Shown here in pieces: positions 1-15,400 of a DNA stretch of 64,000 nucleotides. This DNA comes from Bugula neritina. Taxonomy: Eukaryota; Bryozoa; Gymnolaemata; Cheilostomatida; Bugulidae. The stretch lies in contig OZ037768.1 of assembly GCA_964035545.1 (NCBI GenBank), forward strand, positions 9,043,241-9,107,240, read 5' to 3'. Under the pieces are notes generated by a model that saw only the letters and a list, made by a program, of their open reading frames with translations, had not been told where the DNA came from and did no database searches. Each line of letters opens with the position of its first letter. Positions within the stretch are counted from its first letter, which is position 1. The translations under genes and the position numbers were made by a program.

Positions 1-460
1 TGTATTTAAACAACACAGAATAGTGAACATAAAAACATAATATTTCCTTATTGGCTAAAAAAATGAAAATAATCTTTTAGACTTTTCTATGCTACTCTGA
101 AAGCTGCTCAATTTCAACCAAGAGGAATTAATTTATTCGGACACAGTATACTGTATGCGTACTATAAACACACTTATTTACTCAGATATAATACATTAAC
201 ATGACACTGTCTTTCTCTTAAAACATGAAATTTATGTTAATTACAGATTTTTTGCTTGCAGTCTGTAATGTTGGAAAATTTTTTTACCACTCTGAGAGCT
301 TTTTTGTTAAAAAGGATGTTTTCAATAAAGATGCCCAACAGCAATATACTAGAGTCTACACGCCTTAAAGGTTGGCTGTTAGTAACAAAAGAAGAATTCA
401 AAGTAGATAATTTAGTTAAAAGTAAAAACAACACGACAATGCAAGTACATGTACACCTAC

Positions 461-3400
461 CCCATCAATATCAGCATCAACGTCATGCAGGAGTCTCCTT
501 AGTTTAATAATATCCACAGTAGACATCTTCCCATTGCGCTTAATAGAAATAGTTTTAGACACCTTGGAAGCACGCGACGTAGCTGAAGATGGAGCATTTC
601 TAATCTTAACTGGGGAGGCATCAGACGCCGCCCCATCAGACGGTGGTTTTCGCTTCAGTATGCTAACATCTGACTCAGTGACTTCTTCTGGCATTATGTC
701 TGCTAAATGAGCAAAAAACTTACTTATAAACTACCCGATAACATATGCATCATGCACTAGAAGATACGCACTCAGAGCTCTAAACTCACATTATGAAAGC
801 AGCGATATGATAGGTTTACCTTGTTGTTGAGTTTGGAGTTTAATATCTGGTTGAGATTCTAATTGTTTGTCTGTTTGTGAATCGAGATTAGTTTCCAACT
901 GAGCTGCAGTGGATGTTTGAGACTGCGGGGCAAGAGGTAACTTAGTTTCAGTCTCTGACTTTAGATCAGTTACAGAAGGCTCTGGTGATTTCACAGAGCT
1001 GGTATTTTTTTCAAGAGCAACAACTGGTTCTGGAGTAGCAGGAGGGACACCTAATGGTGTTTCGCACCTGTATTCAGCAACTGAAGGGGGTGGAGTAGGA
1101 AGAGGTGTAGGGGGTGGTGAACCTAATGGTGTTTCGCACCTGTATTCAGCAACTGAAGGGGGTGGAGTAGGGAGAGGTGTAGGGGGTGGTGAACCTAATG
1201 GGGTTTCACACCTGTATTCAGCAACTGAAGGGGGTGGAGTAGGCGGAGGTGTAGGGGGTGGTGAACCTAATGGTGTTTCGCAACGAGCCTCCGCAACTGA
1301 AGGGGGTGGAGTTGGAGGTGGTGTAGGGGGTGGCGAACCAAATGGTGTTTCACAACGAGCCTCCGCAACTGAAGGGGGTGGAGTAGGAGGTGGTGTAGGG
1401 GGTGGCGAACCAAATGGTGATTCTACTGCTGCTTCTCCAATGGAAGGCACAGGAGAAGGTGGAGGACTACAATCTGGTGTTTCAATGTGACCAGATGCAA
1501 CAGAGGGAGCTGAAATAGAAACTTTACAAAATTATTTGTTAAGACTATATTCATATTATAACACCTATTGTGAAGAGTTTTAATGTTAACTTTACACCAA
1601 ATATAGATACGAAAACTATTCTACAAAGCTACAAAATTGCTTTACTAGTCAACATAACAAAAAAATTCAATAAAAAACCAACACTGTTTCCATGAACAAA
1701 AGTCTTACGTGGTGTGGGAGGTGGTGTACCGAATGGAGTGCCAGGTAAAGAGAATGCTGGTACTGAGTCTAGACTAATAGTATCTTCAATATCAGGGGTT
1801 AAAGGTGGTGGAGGACCTTTACGCTTTGGTGCATGCTTATGAAGATTGAACACATCAAATAGAGAGAAGGCAGCCTGTTTAGCTTGAGGTTCTTCAGAAC
1901 TCAATAGTTTAATATGTGCAGGTAGCTCGTCGTCAGATTCCTCGTTTTCAAATGTGTTGGCTTTAAACACTTGGTCTATGGGATCATCGTGGTCTGTGAT
2001 ATTAGTAACAGTGCGTTGTCCCAAAGTCAAATTAGTCGGTGTTCTAGATTTAACAGTCCTTGGAGTTTTACTTCTCACTGATGGAGATCTTAGTGAAGTA
2101 GCAACAGATTTTTCTTTAGAAAGTTTGCTGACTGCTTTTGTAAAACTTTTCTTTAGTTCACTTTTTGTTCTGCTAACTCTCGGTTCACCATCATCTGCTT
2201 TTGAGTCTCTAACTACTGATTTCTCTCGAGGAGTTTTATTTGGCTGATCCCTAGGAGTATCAGTTTTACTAGATGTGACTAAAGTCTTCTCTTTGACTGG
2301 TGCTGCCGACTCTAAAACTGCTGATACAGGCTTTGGCTGTTTGTTTACTTTTTTCTTCCCTGAGATCTGATTATTTTTATTTTTATCAGTTTGAAATTTC
2401 TGATCAGTTTTGGTATTAGTTGACTGGCTAAGCACAGGATCCTCAGCTGATTCAGCCGGTTTGTTTGTGCTTTGATCAGGGTTACCACTTTCCTGGCTAG
2501 AGTCTACTTTAGGTTTAGTTTTAGTAGCAAGTTTTTTAGACTTCTTTTTATTTGCCGGTGGTTCTTCTACAGCTACTTTCGGTTGATCTTCAAGCTGAAC
2601 CTCAGGCTGAGCTGTGAGTACTGGTTCAGGTGTGGGCGGGGAATCAGCAGCTACACAATTCAAAGCAAACATTAATGAAAACTCGCAAAAAGCACATTTC
2701 TTAAAAATAAAATTCATCAAGAAAATAAGATTTCAGTTGACAATGTATACCTAACTGCTTAAAAGATTTAATTTTAGAAAGATCTATCATTAAAAATGAC
2801 ACTGTGAAATAAAAAAAAAGAAGTTAGAACTTACGGGGAACAGAAGGTGGCCTGGAGTCAGGTACTGGATTAGCAGTTACTGCAATTACTGTTACTTCAG
2901 GTGTATCTGGTTTCTTTGCTTCTGGCTCTGCTGTGGTATCCTGAGGAGGGATAAGTGCAGAGTTCTTTTTTTGTTCTATAGAGAGAGCTGTTGCAGATGT
3001 CTGTTTATCTACTTTTGGCTCTTCAACTTCTTTGATAGGCTGATATTATCAAAATAAAGATAAGCTTCAAATACACCTTCACTCATTGAACTGGGTCAAT
3101 CCAAAATGGATGGCACAATAGATGTACCAACCATGACAACACTCTCAAACATTGAACATCAAAATACATACAATGTTGCATTATAGCAACAAATATTGGC
3201 CGGAACAATAAAGATCCAATAGATACATGCACAATCAATAATTATATTGAGCTAACAATAGGGTATATTGATAAGAAGATTTATTGAATATTAGGTTCAC
3301 CGGACCATTTCTTTTACATGAAATAATGAATCAATATTTCTGAATAAATCTTATATCACAATACATATTTTGGAGTTACAGCAATAAAGATACTCAACTA

Positions 3401-6400
3401 ATATGTGTAACATTGAGCCTAGTAAATCAACTATATTAGCTGAAGAAAATGACTATGAATTGGTTTAGCAGAGGAAACTTCTACATTACCTATTGATACT
3501 CTCTTAGAGTCTCTTCACAGTAACTTTTAATTTTCAACATATTTCAATAAGAATTATACACACTTAGTGCGCTTTCGGATTCCGTACGAGTAGGAAATGC
3601 AAAAGTGCCCTAAATAGTTTTTAATTTATTCAGTGAAATTAAAACTTGGTGACTTATTTTATGCAAGTTTTGTTAAAAAATAGACATATTTTCATGTCGA
3701 TAGTTGTGAATTTTAAACTGCCTAGAAAAGCCAAAACCAACTAATTCTGGCATGTTGTCAACTTGCATATTCAATATTTTCAAGCAATCACAGTTAAATA
3801 ATTTTAAAAATTAGATGGTCATAAACTTATCTACATTAACTTTGGTAACAGCCATAACATAGATAATCCATTTTAAAACTAGCATACAGTTTTGAAAACA
3901 GAAATGGGAAAGAGGTCTTGTACATCATGAATTAATCAGTTTTTCACACGTTATAGATAAGATCAAATATTGAATAAAGGGTAAAATTAAAAATCTTCGC
4001 TATATCTAAATTTCCAGTTTAAATTTACCAAATCTAAAAAATAGCCTATACTTAGTTGCATGAACATGTCAACTATGAAATTGCATAACATAACATAGTA
4101 AACCTATGTTATCTAATATTTACATCTTTAATTGCATTTAAAATCAATTTTCAAAGTTCTGTCAAAAACAGTGACAAAATAAAACAATCAGGGAACAAAT
4201 TTTGGATGTAACGTCTTATTGTATTTCAACATCTGCATTATAAGAAATTGCTTCCCCTTTTTTATTTTTACTCATCTAATGAATTTATAAAATATATCTG
4301 CTCTTTATACAGAGATTAAAAATTATTTTCAATTTATTTTGCAGATAAAAAACATAGAAAGTAAAAGTCATAACGTAACTCTCTACAGTGGAAAAGAGTA
4401 TTTACCCTTATAGCTGATGTGTGTCCCTCCAGAAACTCATAGTCATAATCATCACTAGATCCTTTCAACCTCTTCTTCTTTCTTTTCTTTTTCTTATTTG
4501 ATTCTGTAACATGAATTGCATTATAATATTTATTACAATAATAATTAGAGAGAGTCAAGTCAGCTTATACAACTTTACAAATATTACAGCATTCATTACT
4601 CTGGATCCATTTTTACAGCTTATGTGAAAAATCTCTAACAACCATCATTTGTAATTTATACCAACTCCGTTATCACAGATTTAGTAATCGGTGACCGCAT
4701 GCAGCTACGAAACAAAGGACTTTACTCAAAAGAGCTAAACAATCAAACATGGTAAATTGAATTATATCAAATTAAAAATGTAAGATATTGTTAACAGATC
4801 ACTATTAGGATGTACAGATGTAGACTGTACACCAGTCTTCATAGAAGAAACTAAACTAATAACACAATGAAGTTGAATTAAAATGTTAACCATGGGCTCA
4901 CCTGATGACTGTGGACGTGAATGCTCAGTTTTATCCTCCGCTGACTTATCGTTAGGCAAGATGTCAGGCTTCCTATCTTTCTCCTCTACTTCCTTTGCCT
5001 AGAAGTAGCAATTTACCATAAAATATCACTTGAATATCAAATCAGAGGAATAATTAATAATGACACCTAATCTTTCAATATAAATTTTAATCACCATATA
5101 GACAAAATTTTATAATGAGCAAAGTCATTGCACATGCATATCACATTTATTAAGTAAAAAATATATATTGTAAGCGGTCAAATGACAGTTTTAAAAATGC
5201 TTCAACGATTGTCAAGTATAATGTAGTGATAAATATAGATATGAAAGTAAAATCTATATTTAATGCAGATTATCATAAAGAATCTCACTGGAATCGTTTT
5301 CTCAGCAGCAGACGTTGATGAAACAGCAGAGGCAGCTTTAGCTACGGAGTCAACACTTCTCTGCTTCAATTTTTCTTCCTTGGAATCAGATTTAGACTCT
5401 TCAGCACTAGATTCTCTTACAACCAAGTCATCTGACTTCTCTGCTTTTGGAGTTTCTTTAGCCTTAGTGCTATCTGTTTTAGATTTTATCAACTCATCTT
5501 TAGGGTGTGTCTTTGATTTTAGTGTGCGCGGGCTTGCTTTAGCCACAGGCTTCAAAGGACTGGTTTTTGCTTTACTCTTACCATCTGTCTTGCTGCTAGG
5601 TTTCGTGGGCACCTTCTGAGATTTTTGATGTAACTTGCCAGGAGCAGCTGCACCAGTGATTTTATTACTTGTGTCTAAATTGTTAATCTTTTTGTCTGTA
5701 ATATTATAAATACATTTTCATTAAATGCTTGTACACACACTTTGATGCTTGATTTTATAGCCGAGATCAATTGGAAAAATTAGAGCGCAAAAAGCTCTTC
5801 TAGCAGAATGAAAAAATCATTTTGATGTACATAAAACACAGTAGATATACTTTTACCATATAACTATACTAAGAAAACAGCCTTGGTGACAGTCAATTGC
5901 CTTACAAGCATGTGCTTCATATATCTTATACTAATGCTAGTGTAGACACCTATATCGTTAGTTATACTTATACCTATAAGTTACTTATTTGGTGGTGTTC
6001 TTTATTTCACATTATAGTATATATTATGCATACAAATGCACGCACACATGCATACACATGCGAGCGCTAGCATGCCAGTACACATCCAAACAAGTAAAGT
6101 GACTCATCATAGTAAGGGAAAACTAATTTTTCAGCTTCAAACTAAAGATGCTGTGACATTTCAGAAAAATTCTCACCTGATCTTGGAGTTGCCTCCTCAT
6201 CTGAATCAGAAACATCGTCATACGAAGCTAGATTTAAAGTAGTAACTTTTTGGGTAAGTAATTCGGGTTCAGACTTTTCATCTGATATGTTCTGCTTCAC
6301 TGGCTCCAGCTTTTTGGCTGATTCTGATTTCTTTGGTTGCTCTTGCTTTGAATTTGTTGGTACAGGTTTTTTCAGTGTCTCTGGTTTTGGCTGTTTTATC

Positions 6401-9400
6401 GATTCTGGCTTCTTTACTGGATCTGAAGTTTTTATTTCTTCTTGATTCACTTCCTTCTTTGGATCTGAAATTTCCTTGAGGTCTGATTTCTTTTCATGCT
6501 CAGTCTTGCTTGTCGGCTCAGTTTTCTGAACTGGCTCTCTTTCTATAGTCTTGGGTTCAGGCTTCGGCTCTTTAGGAGGTGCTTGTTTTTTAACTGCAAT
6601 TAAACTCTCAAGTTGTTGGCACAAAATAATTTTAAGACTGTAAGCAGCGATAACATTTTCAAATAAATTGCACATTCACGCTTTTATAGAAAAGCAAAAA
6701 CAGTACTCTTCTCAAATCAATAACAGAATAAACAAGTTCAGTAGGAAAATACGTCACTTGATATACAAGAGAGGCTAATTTTTTTTCAAAGCATAGGCTA
6801 CAAACATAACAATTGGCTTACATTTATCTTACCAGTAATGAAAAGCTTATTCAATAAAGTTATCTTATCCCAGGCATTTGCAATTGTAATTGAATTTTTT
6901 CAAATATTTTGTTCAATCAAGTTGGAAAAACAACTTCTAAAAACTAGTTTACTTCAAGTTTACAAAAAATAACCAGAAACACCAACAGTGGTTTAACTTA
7001 TAGTAAACTGTGCCGTATTTAAATTTCATAAAATTTTGTGGCATTTAAAACAGTTTTTATTGAAAGCCTTTATTGAGTAAATTCTGCTAACTGCTCTTAT
7101 ATAAAAATAGTTATATACACAAGTTAAAGTATGAATGACAAAACGTGAAATTAAGTTTCAAATCTGAAAACTCACCAGGAGGAGGAGGTTGGTTGCGATT
7201 TTTCATAGCCTTGATTCTCTCCATTCTAGTTTCCTCTATAGCTTTAAGTCTTGCAGCATGATCATCTCGAACTTTGTTTAAAAGTTGAACAAAGCCAGTC
7301 ATAGCGAGCATTCTGTAACGTGCTTCACTGGTCTTCATCCACGGCCAGAACTCTGTAGCAGGCGTATTATTATATAATACACTGAGCAAAGGGCAGATAA
7401 TTCCTCATTAGCTCACAGCAGTTAAGATTAAATGAGTATCATAATTCTCCAAAGTTTATACTAACTTTTCCATAAGTTTGTGTGGTGAATAATTTTTGTT
7501 TATAGTATAACACAATATGATGAAAGATAAGCTACATGATTGTGTTTGCTATAATATTTAAAGGCACTCAATATAGAGTTGAGTGTCTATAATATGTTAC
7601 ATTCTACAAGGATATCTATAAAGTGAATTAGAAAGCAAAAGAAACTATTTCCTGTTTAAGTGAAAATCTATAAAAGCTTCAGCTACGGTCTACTATAACA
7701 AAGCCTACCTTGAGGAAAATGAACCCGTCTGACTACTAAAACATGATACTATTTATAATAATGATACAAAACACATGTGTAATATACTTAAGGCATTAAA
7801 AACAGTAAATACATGTATGCTCCTGCTGTTTCAAGTAACTTGCGAAAAGGTTGGTTGAATGCATTGTTTTTAATCTTTCTAATTTTTTATTTCACTCATC
7901 AGGATGAGGAACTAAAATAAGTTTTTGGCAAGCAGTTATTGCCAATAAAAATCTAGTAACTAAAGTATAAAATTTCTGTTCCAAGAACACTTCATTCTAA
8001 ACATACCCTCAGGTGTAACCCGAAGCTCCTCTGGGGTTCTCATTCGCTTGAAAATGTCCCGATTGTTTTTGACTTTCAGGTTATTTCCATAGTATGTACT
8101 CGGGTCCTTCAGCTGATACTCAGTCTGCTCTTTGATGGACATTTTGCCAAACTTCGCTTTCTTCACATCTGGTGTTTGTTGACGTTCCTTTTCCCTTTCT
8201 TTTTTAACTTTGACTGGGGTGACCACTCGGCCCTGGCCAGATATCATCTCATTCTCTTCGTCACTCTCCTCCATTATTGGTGGATGGTCAGCCACAAAAG
8301 AAACTGGAGCTTCCCTAAAAACCCAAATGAATAAAACTTATTTTCTTTCTTAAACATACAAGTCAAAAAATCTGGTGTGGACTTCTTACAGTACTTTGTT
8401 GGACGGGGAAAAATTGAAAAACTGTTGTACAATCATCCTTAAACAACAACAGCAACACCAAAAATAAGCGTTAAAAACAACAGGAAGCTGTGCACTGTTA
8501 CTAATCCACCAGTGATTGATTCATCCCCGCTGTGGCAAATTATTCGGATTCAGAATTGGGCTTATAAATCATCTCAAAGCCTAATACCTTTAGCAGCATT
8601 TACATTTTTTAAACTGGAATGAATTACAGATTACGGCACAGACCAAGGCTTGCAAGCAGAAATCATACTCCTTATATGAGGGATTGTTGATGATTTCATA
8701 AATATTTCTTGGCAGCTTACAAATTGAATATTATATAAATTTATATATATTTTTTATTAAAATAATGATGCAATTGCAAAATAGATAAGATTCAATCACT
8801 CACACTTTTTTCTCTTTGATTTCTGGCTCCTTTTCCTCCCTTTCCTTTTCCTTTTCTTCACGTTGTTCCTTAATCAAGTCAAGTAGAGGGGCAGAAGATC
8901 CTTTTTTCTTTAATGCATCCCATCCCCTGCTTTTGCTCGAAGACTTTCTAATTGTAGATACCGGTATTGGAAAGTTATCTGTCAAATAAGAATCGAAAAT
9001 AAACTTCAACTCTTAAATAGGAGTAAAGCAATTCATTAAATTTAAGTTTTAAAAACCAAGTCAGTAGACTGGGAAGAATTTTAATTTTGTAGATTTCACA
9101 CTTCCTTTCCAAATAATTAGGACTCTGGAATTTTTGCCATTGTCAGCAATACGCATATATACTTTGTATTCACTTACATAGGATTACGCAGCTGTACAAA
9201 TTATATATTCAGAAAAAAATTAAATTATATAACAATACAAATACATAATAACTCACCTTTACTGTCATCCAAATACAGTAAATATTTTAAAAAGTGTAAT
9301 TGACCATAGCCTGGGTCATGGACAAAGTTTTCAAAACTATGTTTCATTGCTAGGTGCACTGTTACTGGAGCCCAACTGCATTGATAATATATCTAGTACT

Positions 9401-12400
9401 GATTTGGGTGCAACTAATATGCTATTCACTAATAGAAGATAGTGTATTTTCCAATACTAATTTGGATTGCTTAGTTTTAAAATCAACATTCAATTGAGAC
9501 TATAAGCTAAAAGCACTTACGCAAATCAATTGTGAAGTTATCACAATAAATATTGAAATGCCAGAAGAATTGATTCTGATATATAATGGTACAGATTATC
9601 GTGCTACAATTTTGAAATACAACTAGATTATGTTAAAATCTAAATGAACAGAAAAATAAGAACTAAATCGTAAGAATCTCACAAATGCCTGAAAGTTTAC
9701 CTAAAGATTGCTTATCTTCAGGTTCGGTGTTCTTAAAGGTGCCCCATCTTTGAGGAAGTCCTCTCTTCAGTCTGTCCATGTCCTCTTGTTTGTGTTTCTC
9801 ATCCAGTAGCACTCTCTGCTCCTCCAGCATGGCCTGAATTGATGGTATTTCAAGGGTATTAGTCAGAGATACAAGGTTATATCTATTATAGATAGGAAAA
9901 TGCGTCGCAAAGGATTGACAGGGTAAACATGAATCAGTATTTCCTCACAAATTAGAAAATTCATGGCGTTAACAATTATAACCGAATACCCTTCCTGACA
10001 TCAGCAATGGCCCTGTTGGGATTCGAACCCATGACCTTGTGTTTAATAGGTTAGAGCTAATCTAATCACTTGACCACAGACACATATACAGTATTATATC
10101 ATATAGCTACATGCTACTATGCGCAAGTACATCGCACATTATATAATGTATTAGAGACACTACCATATGTATAATATACATAACAATACTTTATATGATA
10201 TTCACAGACAGCAAGTGTATAGATATACATATACAATACATTATATAACATAGAAAACAGTACCAGTATAGATATACATATACAATACATTATATAATAT
10301 AAACAAACACTACCATATAGATATACATATACACTACATTATATAATATAAACAAACACTACCATATAGATATACATATACACTACATTATATAATATAA
10401 ACAAACACTACCATATAGATATACATATACACTACATTATATAATATAAACAAACACTACCATATAGATATACATATACACTACATTATATAATATAAAC
10501 AAACACTACCATATAGATATACATATACACTACATTATATAATATAAACAAACAGTACCAGTATAGATATACATATACAATACATTATATAATATAAACA
10601 AACACTACCATATAGATATACATATACACTACATTATATAATATAAACAAACAGTACCAGTATAGATATACATATACACTACATTATATAATATAAACAA
10701 ACACTACCATATAGATATACATATACACAATACATTATATAATATATATCATAGACAGACACTACCATATAGATATACATATACACTACATTATATAATA
10801 TAAACAAACACTACCATATAGATATACATATACACAATACATTATATAATATATATCATAGACAGACACTACCATATAGATATACATATACACTACATTA
10901 TATAATATATATTATAGACAGACACTACCTGTAGTGTACTGATATATTATGTGTAAGCAATTTGTGTCACACGCAGGTTAAGAGCTTACCACATGATGAG
11001 CCTCTCTCAGTTTCTTCATCATTAGATCAGCCTGAGTGACTGGATCCACTTCTCTCTTCTGCTGAGCCTCTTTTATCTTCTGCTGCAACATGAACTCTTT
11101 GGCAATCTGCTGGGCATGTGCCTTAGATGTGGCACGACGTAGCAGAAACCTCAGCTGCTCCTTTGGTGTCATGGCTGCAACCAAACCAGATGACTTCTGG
11201 ACCAACCTCAGAAAAGCCTTAATCTAGTCTTATATGCTTTACTGTACGCAAAGCAAGTGCCATAATTTTAAGACTTTCACAACAGAGAAAATATACAACA
11301 GCAGTGTCATCGCGAATAGATTCAAGTGCAGTAACTGAGTACGCAACATGATGCCGATCGTGGGTATCCTTTGAGAGATGTCATAAGATTAAAACAAAAG
11401 AATCGGTGAACTGAAGAATATATTTAAGACTACATATAAAAGCTAATTGCAGAGGGAAAATGATTATATAGTGCAGTTTTTTCTTATTACAAATATATGA
11501 ACTTAATTTAATCACACAAGTTTCAGCAAGACTCTCAACCGTAAATATATAAACAGCAGTTTTCTTCTCAAATTCAGCTGACAAAAGCAAGTTTGAATAA
11601 AATACTCAGAACTTATAAAATTTATGAGAAGAATTAGTAGAAGCAAATACTTGGATGTTGCAATACAATATATAATATAAATTTTCTACTTTTAAATGTA
11701 GGCAAATGGAAGAATTAAAATAAGACCACCCATTGATTAGAATTATTGAATTAGCAAAGCCTTAGGGCTTAGGACAATATACAATCCAAAGTTTTATTTA
11801 AGGCAACTCAATGTTCACAGCTTACTGCTCTACAATACACCTGCTCTGAGGCTTTCTGACTTCTATATTATTATAGAGTGTAAATCTGACTGGTCTGTAG
11901 CAGGTCTACTAGCATGCATTGTGGTGAAGACATATTAGCATAAGCTCAACTGTTAATGACAGTGAATAGAATGCTGTCAAGTCTCAATTAGGTTTCCTTA
12001 CAAAGAGCAACATGCTAACCTTCAAATAGAAGTTCTTCAGCATCCTGTTTCTTCTTCTCTTCCACAGGTTCTTGTTCCTTTTCCTTCCTAGACCCCATAA
12101 TGAGGCTGCCAAACCTGGACTTCTTCTCTGATTTAACCTCATCAGCAACTGCTGTTGGCTTGTTGACAGACAGCAAAGAAGATGTTGAGGGAGTTGCCTC
12201 GCTTGGCTTAGCAACAGTAGCGTCTAGAAGGAATGAAATATTTTCCACAAGTTTAGAGAACCAAAAAAGACTAAATTGACTTGGCATTCAATTTGTATCG
12301 CCAAATAAATTTCTAAAGATTATAATCTTGAATTAAACAAATGGCAATCAATATAATGTAGCCTTTAGAAGCTACAAACAAGTTATACATTACATTATGT

Positions 12401-15400
12401 TGAACTGTTTCTAAATTAGGCTAACTATTATGTACTGTGAAAAATAGAATTTGGAAGCTACAATGCTAATACTACTAACCACTGAGTATATAAATTATAT
12501 AGATGCATACTTACATAAACTATTTAGCTTTATTTTGCTAATGTTCTCCAAAGCTGCAAACACAATTTCGCGAGATTAGGCAAAATAAAAGGTAAATATT
12601 GACTATAGATAAATAATTTCTATACAGCCTTGTCTAATTCACTAACAATGGAATGATAGGCGATAATCCAGATATACATTTCAAGAACTATATTACAGTG
12701 TGATGAACATCCAATCAATAACTGGTGGCAACACAAAACACAATTAATTAGCTTACTAGTTACAATGTATTGGAAATGAGCATTGTAGCTAGTAAAATCT
12801 TGGCAACCAACAAGATTTCCACATTAGTGCACATTTATTGTACTGTTGAAAGTCAACAGTTGGTGATTTCTCAAAAAACAAACCTAATTTTTAATAGATA
12901 TAAACTTTCTTCATAACTGGCCAATTAAAAGTGTTGTTGAATTCATAATATCTTACGACCACAAAAGAAACTTAGTTTCAACTTTTATAATTTCAGTACA
13001 CCAAAAGATTTTCATTGTAGCTTAGGTAATTAAACTTTTAAGAATACAAAGAAAAGGCAACACTGAATTCTAATGGAACTTACTTAATTTGTCAAGCATG
13101 TATACATTAATTAATTTATCAATATAAATGGTGAAATAATACATGCAAATCTGCTGTTTTCAACTCAAAATTATTTTGTAATTCATTTTATCAGAAATGT
13201 GTTTGTATGAACATCATACAACTAAAAGAAACTTGAGTTGAAGTATCAAAAAGTTTATTTTGAATTTGTTTCAAGTTAAACCTAAGTTTAAATACCAATA
13301 CTTACCGTTTCCTTTGTTTTCAGTCTCTTCAAGCAACTCTTTTGAAGCACTCTCTGCCCAAGCCTTAGCTCTGATCTTGTTTTCCAGAGCCTTCTGAGCC
13401 CTTCGCTCTTCCTCTTCCTTCCTTTGCCTTTCTAGTCGCTCAGCTTCTTCTTTTGCCTTTCTTTCAGCTTCCTCTTTAGCTTTCTTTTCAGCTAATATTC
13501 TTTCTTTCTCAGCTCTGAATACGATCACACAATATTTAATTTCAATTGAATACAGGTTTTTAATTTAGCACAATTTATGTATAGAAATCTAAATGCATAC
13601 ATGTACAGCATATGAAAACAAATAAACTGCAGAGCCACTACTTAATTTTACTGACATAATAGCAATATTTTGAAAAATATGGATCGTGAACGTAATTTAA
13701 GAATTTACAAAGCAAATCAGCTGACTTTCTGAATTACAGTATCCTCCCATACAACACAAAGTCAAAAATGTACTAGTAAATAAAACTTATGCATGAACAC
13801 TACGTAGAAGTGAACCAGAATGTTAGCCAGGTTTATTTATCAATTAACTACAGACACTTGATACTATTGTTATAACTGAGCTTGACTAATTAAAATTTAA
13901 CCAAAGTGACGCCATCAAAACAACATACCTTGCTTGCTGCCTTTTAGCTTCAAGAATTGCTTCTTTCCGCTTCTTTTCTTCTACGATTTTTTGACGGCTT
14001 TCGGCTGCAGCTAATTTTCTAGCTAAAGCAGGGTCAAATTTTCGTTCTGCTTCATTTTTAGCTGGCTTAGAGGTTGTGTGAGAAGTTTTTACAGTCAGTT
14101 GTTCATTGGCATCTGGCAACTTATCATTTTTAGTAATATTGGCAGTTTTATCTTTTGGCTGATTGCTAGCTTCAGCTACAATGAATTTAGTCCCAGCCTG
14201 ACTTTGAGGTTCTTCTGAGACTATTGTACCAGATCTTTTCCCATTTGCTGTAGAATCTCCACTATCTGGCACCAACAAACTGCTTTTTGGGATGTAGGCT
14301 GAAAGTTCATTTTCCAATACTGGTTGCTTTGCTTCAATATTTGGCAAACCTTTTTCTCCTTTTACTGAAAGCTTTTCACTATCTGCAACTGGCTTTACAC
14401 CCTCTGTAAGTGGCTCTACACTCTCTGCAGGTGACTTTACACTTTCTGCAGGTGGCTTGACACTTTCTGCAGATGGCTTGACACTTTCTGCAGGTGGCTT
14501 TACACTTTCCGCAAGTAGCTTTACACTTTCTGCATGTGGCTTTACACTTTCTGCAGGTGGCTTTGCACTTTCTGCAGGTGGCTTTACACTTTCTGCAGGT
14601 GGCTTTACACTTTCTGCAGGTGATTTTACACTTTCTGCATGTGGCTTTACACTTTGTGCAGGTGGCTTTACACTCTTTGCAGGTGGCTTTACACTCTTTG
14701 CAGGTGGCTTTACACTCTTTGCAGGCGGCTTTACACTTTCTGCAGATGGCTTTACACTTTCTGCAGGTGGCTTTACACTCTTTGCAGGTGGCTTTACACT
14801 TTCTGCAGATGGCTTTACACTCTTTGCAGGTGGCTTTACACTCTTTGCAGGTAGCTTTACACTTTCTGCAGGTGGCTTTACACTTTCTGCAGGTGGCTTT
14901 ACACTTGCTGCAGGTGGCTTTACACTCTTTTCAGGTGACTTTACACTTTCTGCAGGTGGCTTTACACTTTCTGCAGGTGGCTTTACACTTTCTGCAGCAG
15001 AAATGTGATGATTAGTCAGGTCACTTGGCAGAGGCATATTTTCAGGCTCAGTTAAACCTGCATTTACAGGTATGGATGCGAGTAAAGACTTTGAATCAGC
15101 TTCAGCTTTTTTAGGTGTAACTTCCAGGTCTGAGGACTGCTCTTGTTTCTGAATCTCAACGCTGTTTGATTTCAACAAAAGTGGCTCTTTCACATCAACA
15201 CTGGTGTTGGATTGCAAGTCATGATCAGCAGTATTTATTTTCAAATCGACATGCTCCACAGGCATCTTGTTTAGATTTTCGGTGAGTACTGATTTCATAT
15301 TGGCATCTGTTGTTGTTTTGGTTTTATGTAGTGAATGGGTAGATGCAGTTGGTTCAGCCTTTTTAATCTTTTGTTCGTCCTGAGTCGTGTTTTTATTCGA

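Noticed and set aside
6020-6090. ORF beginning with His-Ala-Met-His repeats
   Set aside because: It is a CA/TG-rich simple sequence in an intron of gene A.
9985-10080. A functional tRNA gene on the minus strand
   Set aside because: A- and B-box are present but the arms do not pair well, and the 3' part is shared with another SINE copy.
10140-10930. CRISPR-like array
   Set aside because: The units are head-to-tail with no unique spacers, and the context is a eukaryotic intron; it is a minisatellite.
14457-15015. Plus-strand ORFs of 71 to 183 codons rich in Gly-Phe-Thr-Leu or Leu-His-Phe repeats
   Set aside because: They are the antisense reading of the 21-bp SVKPPAE repeat; any 3n repeat without stops opens several frames.
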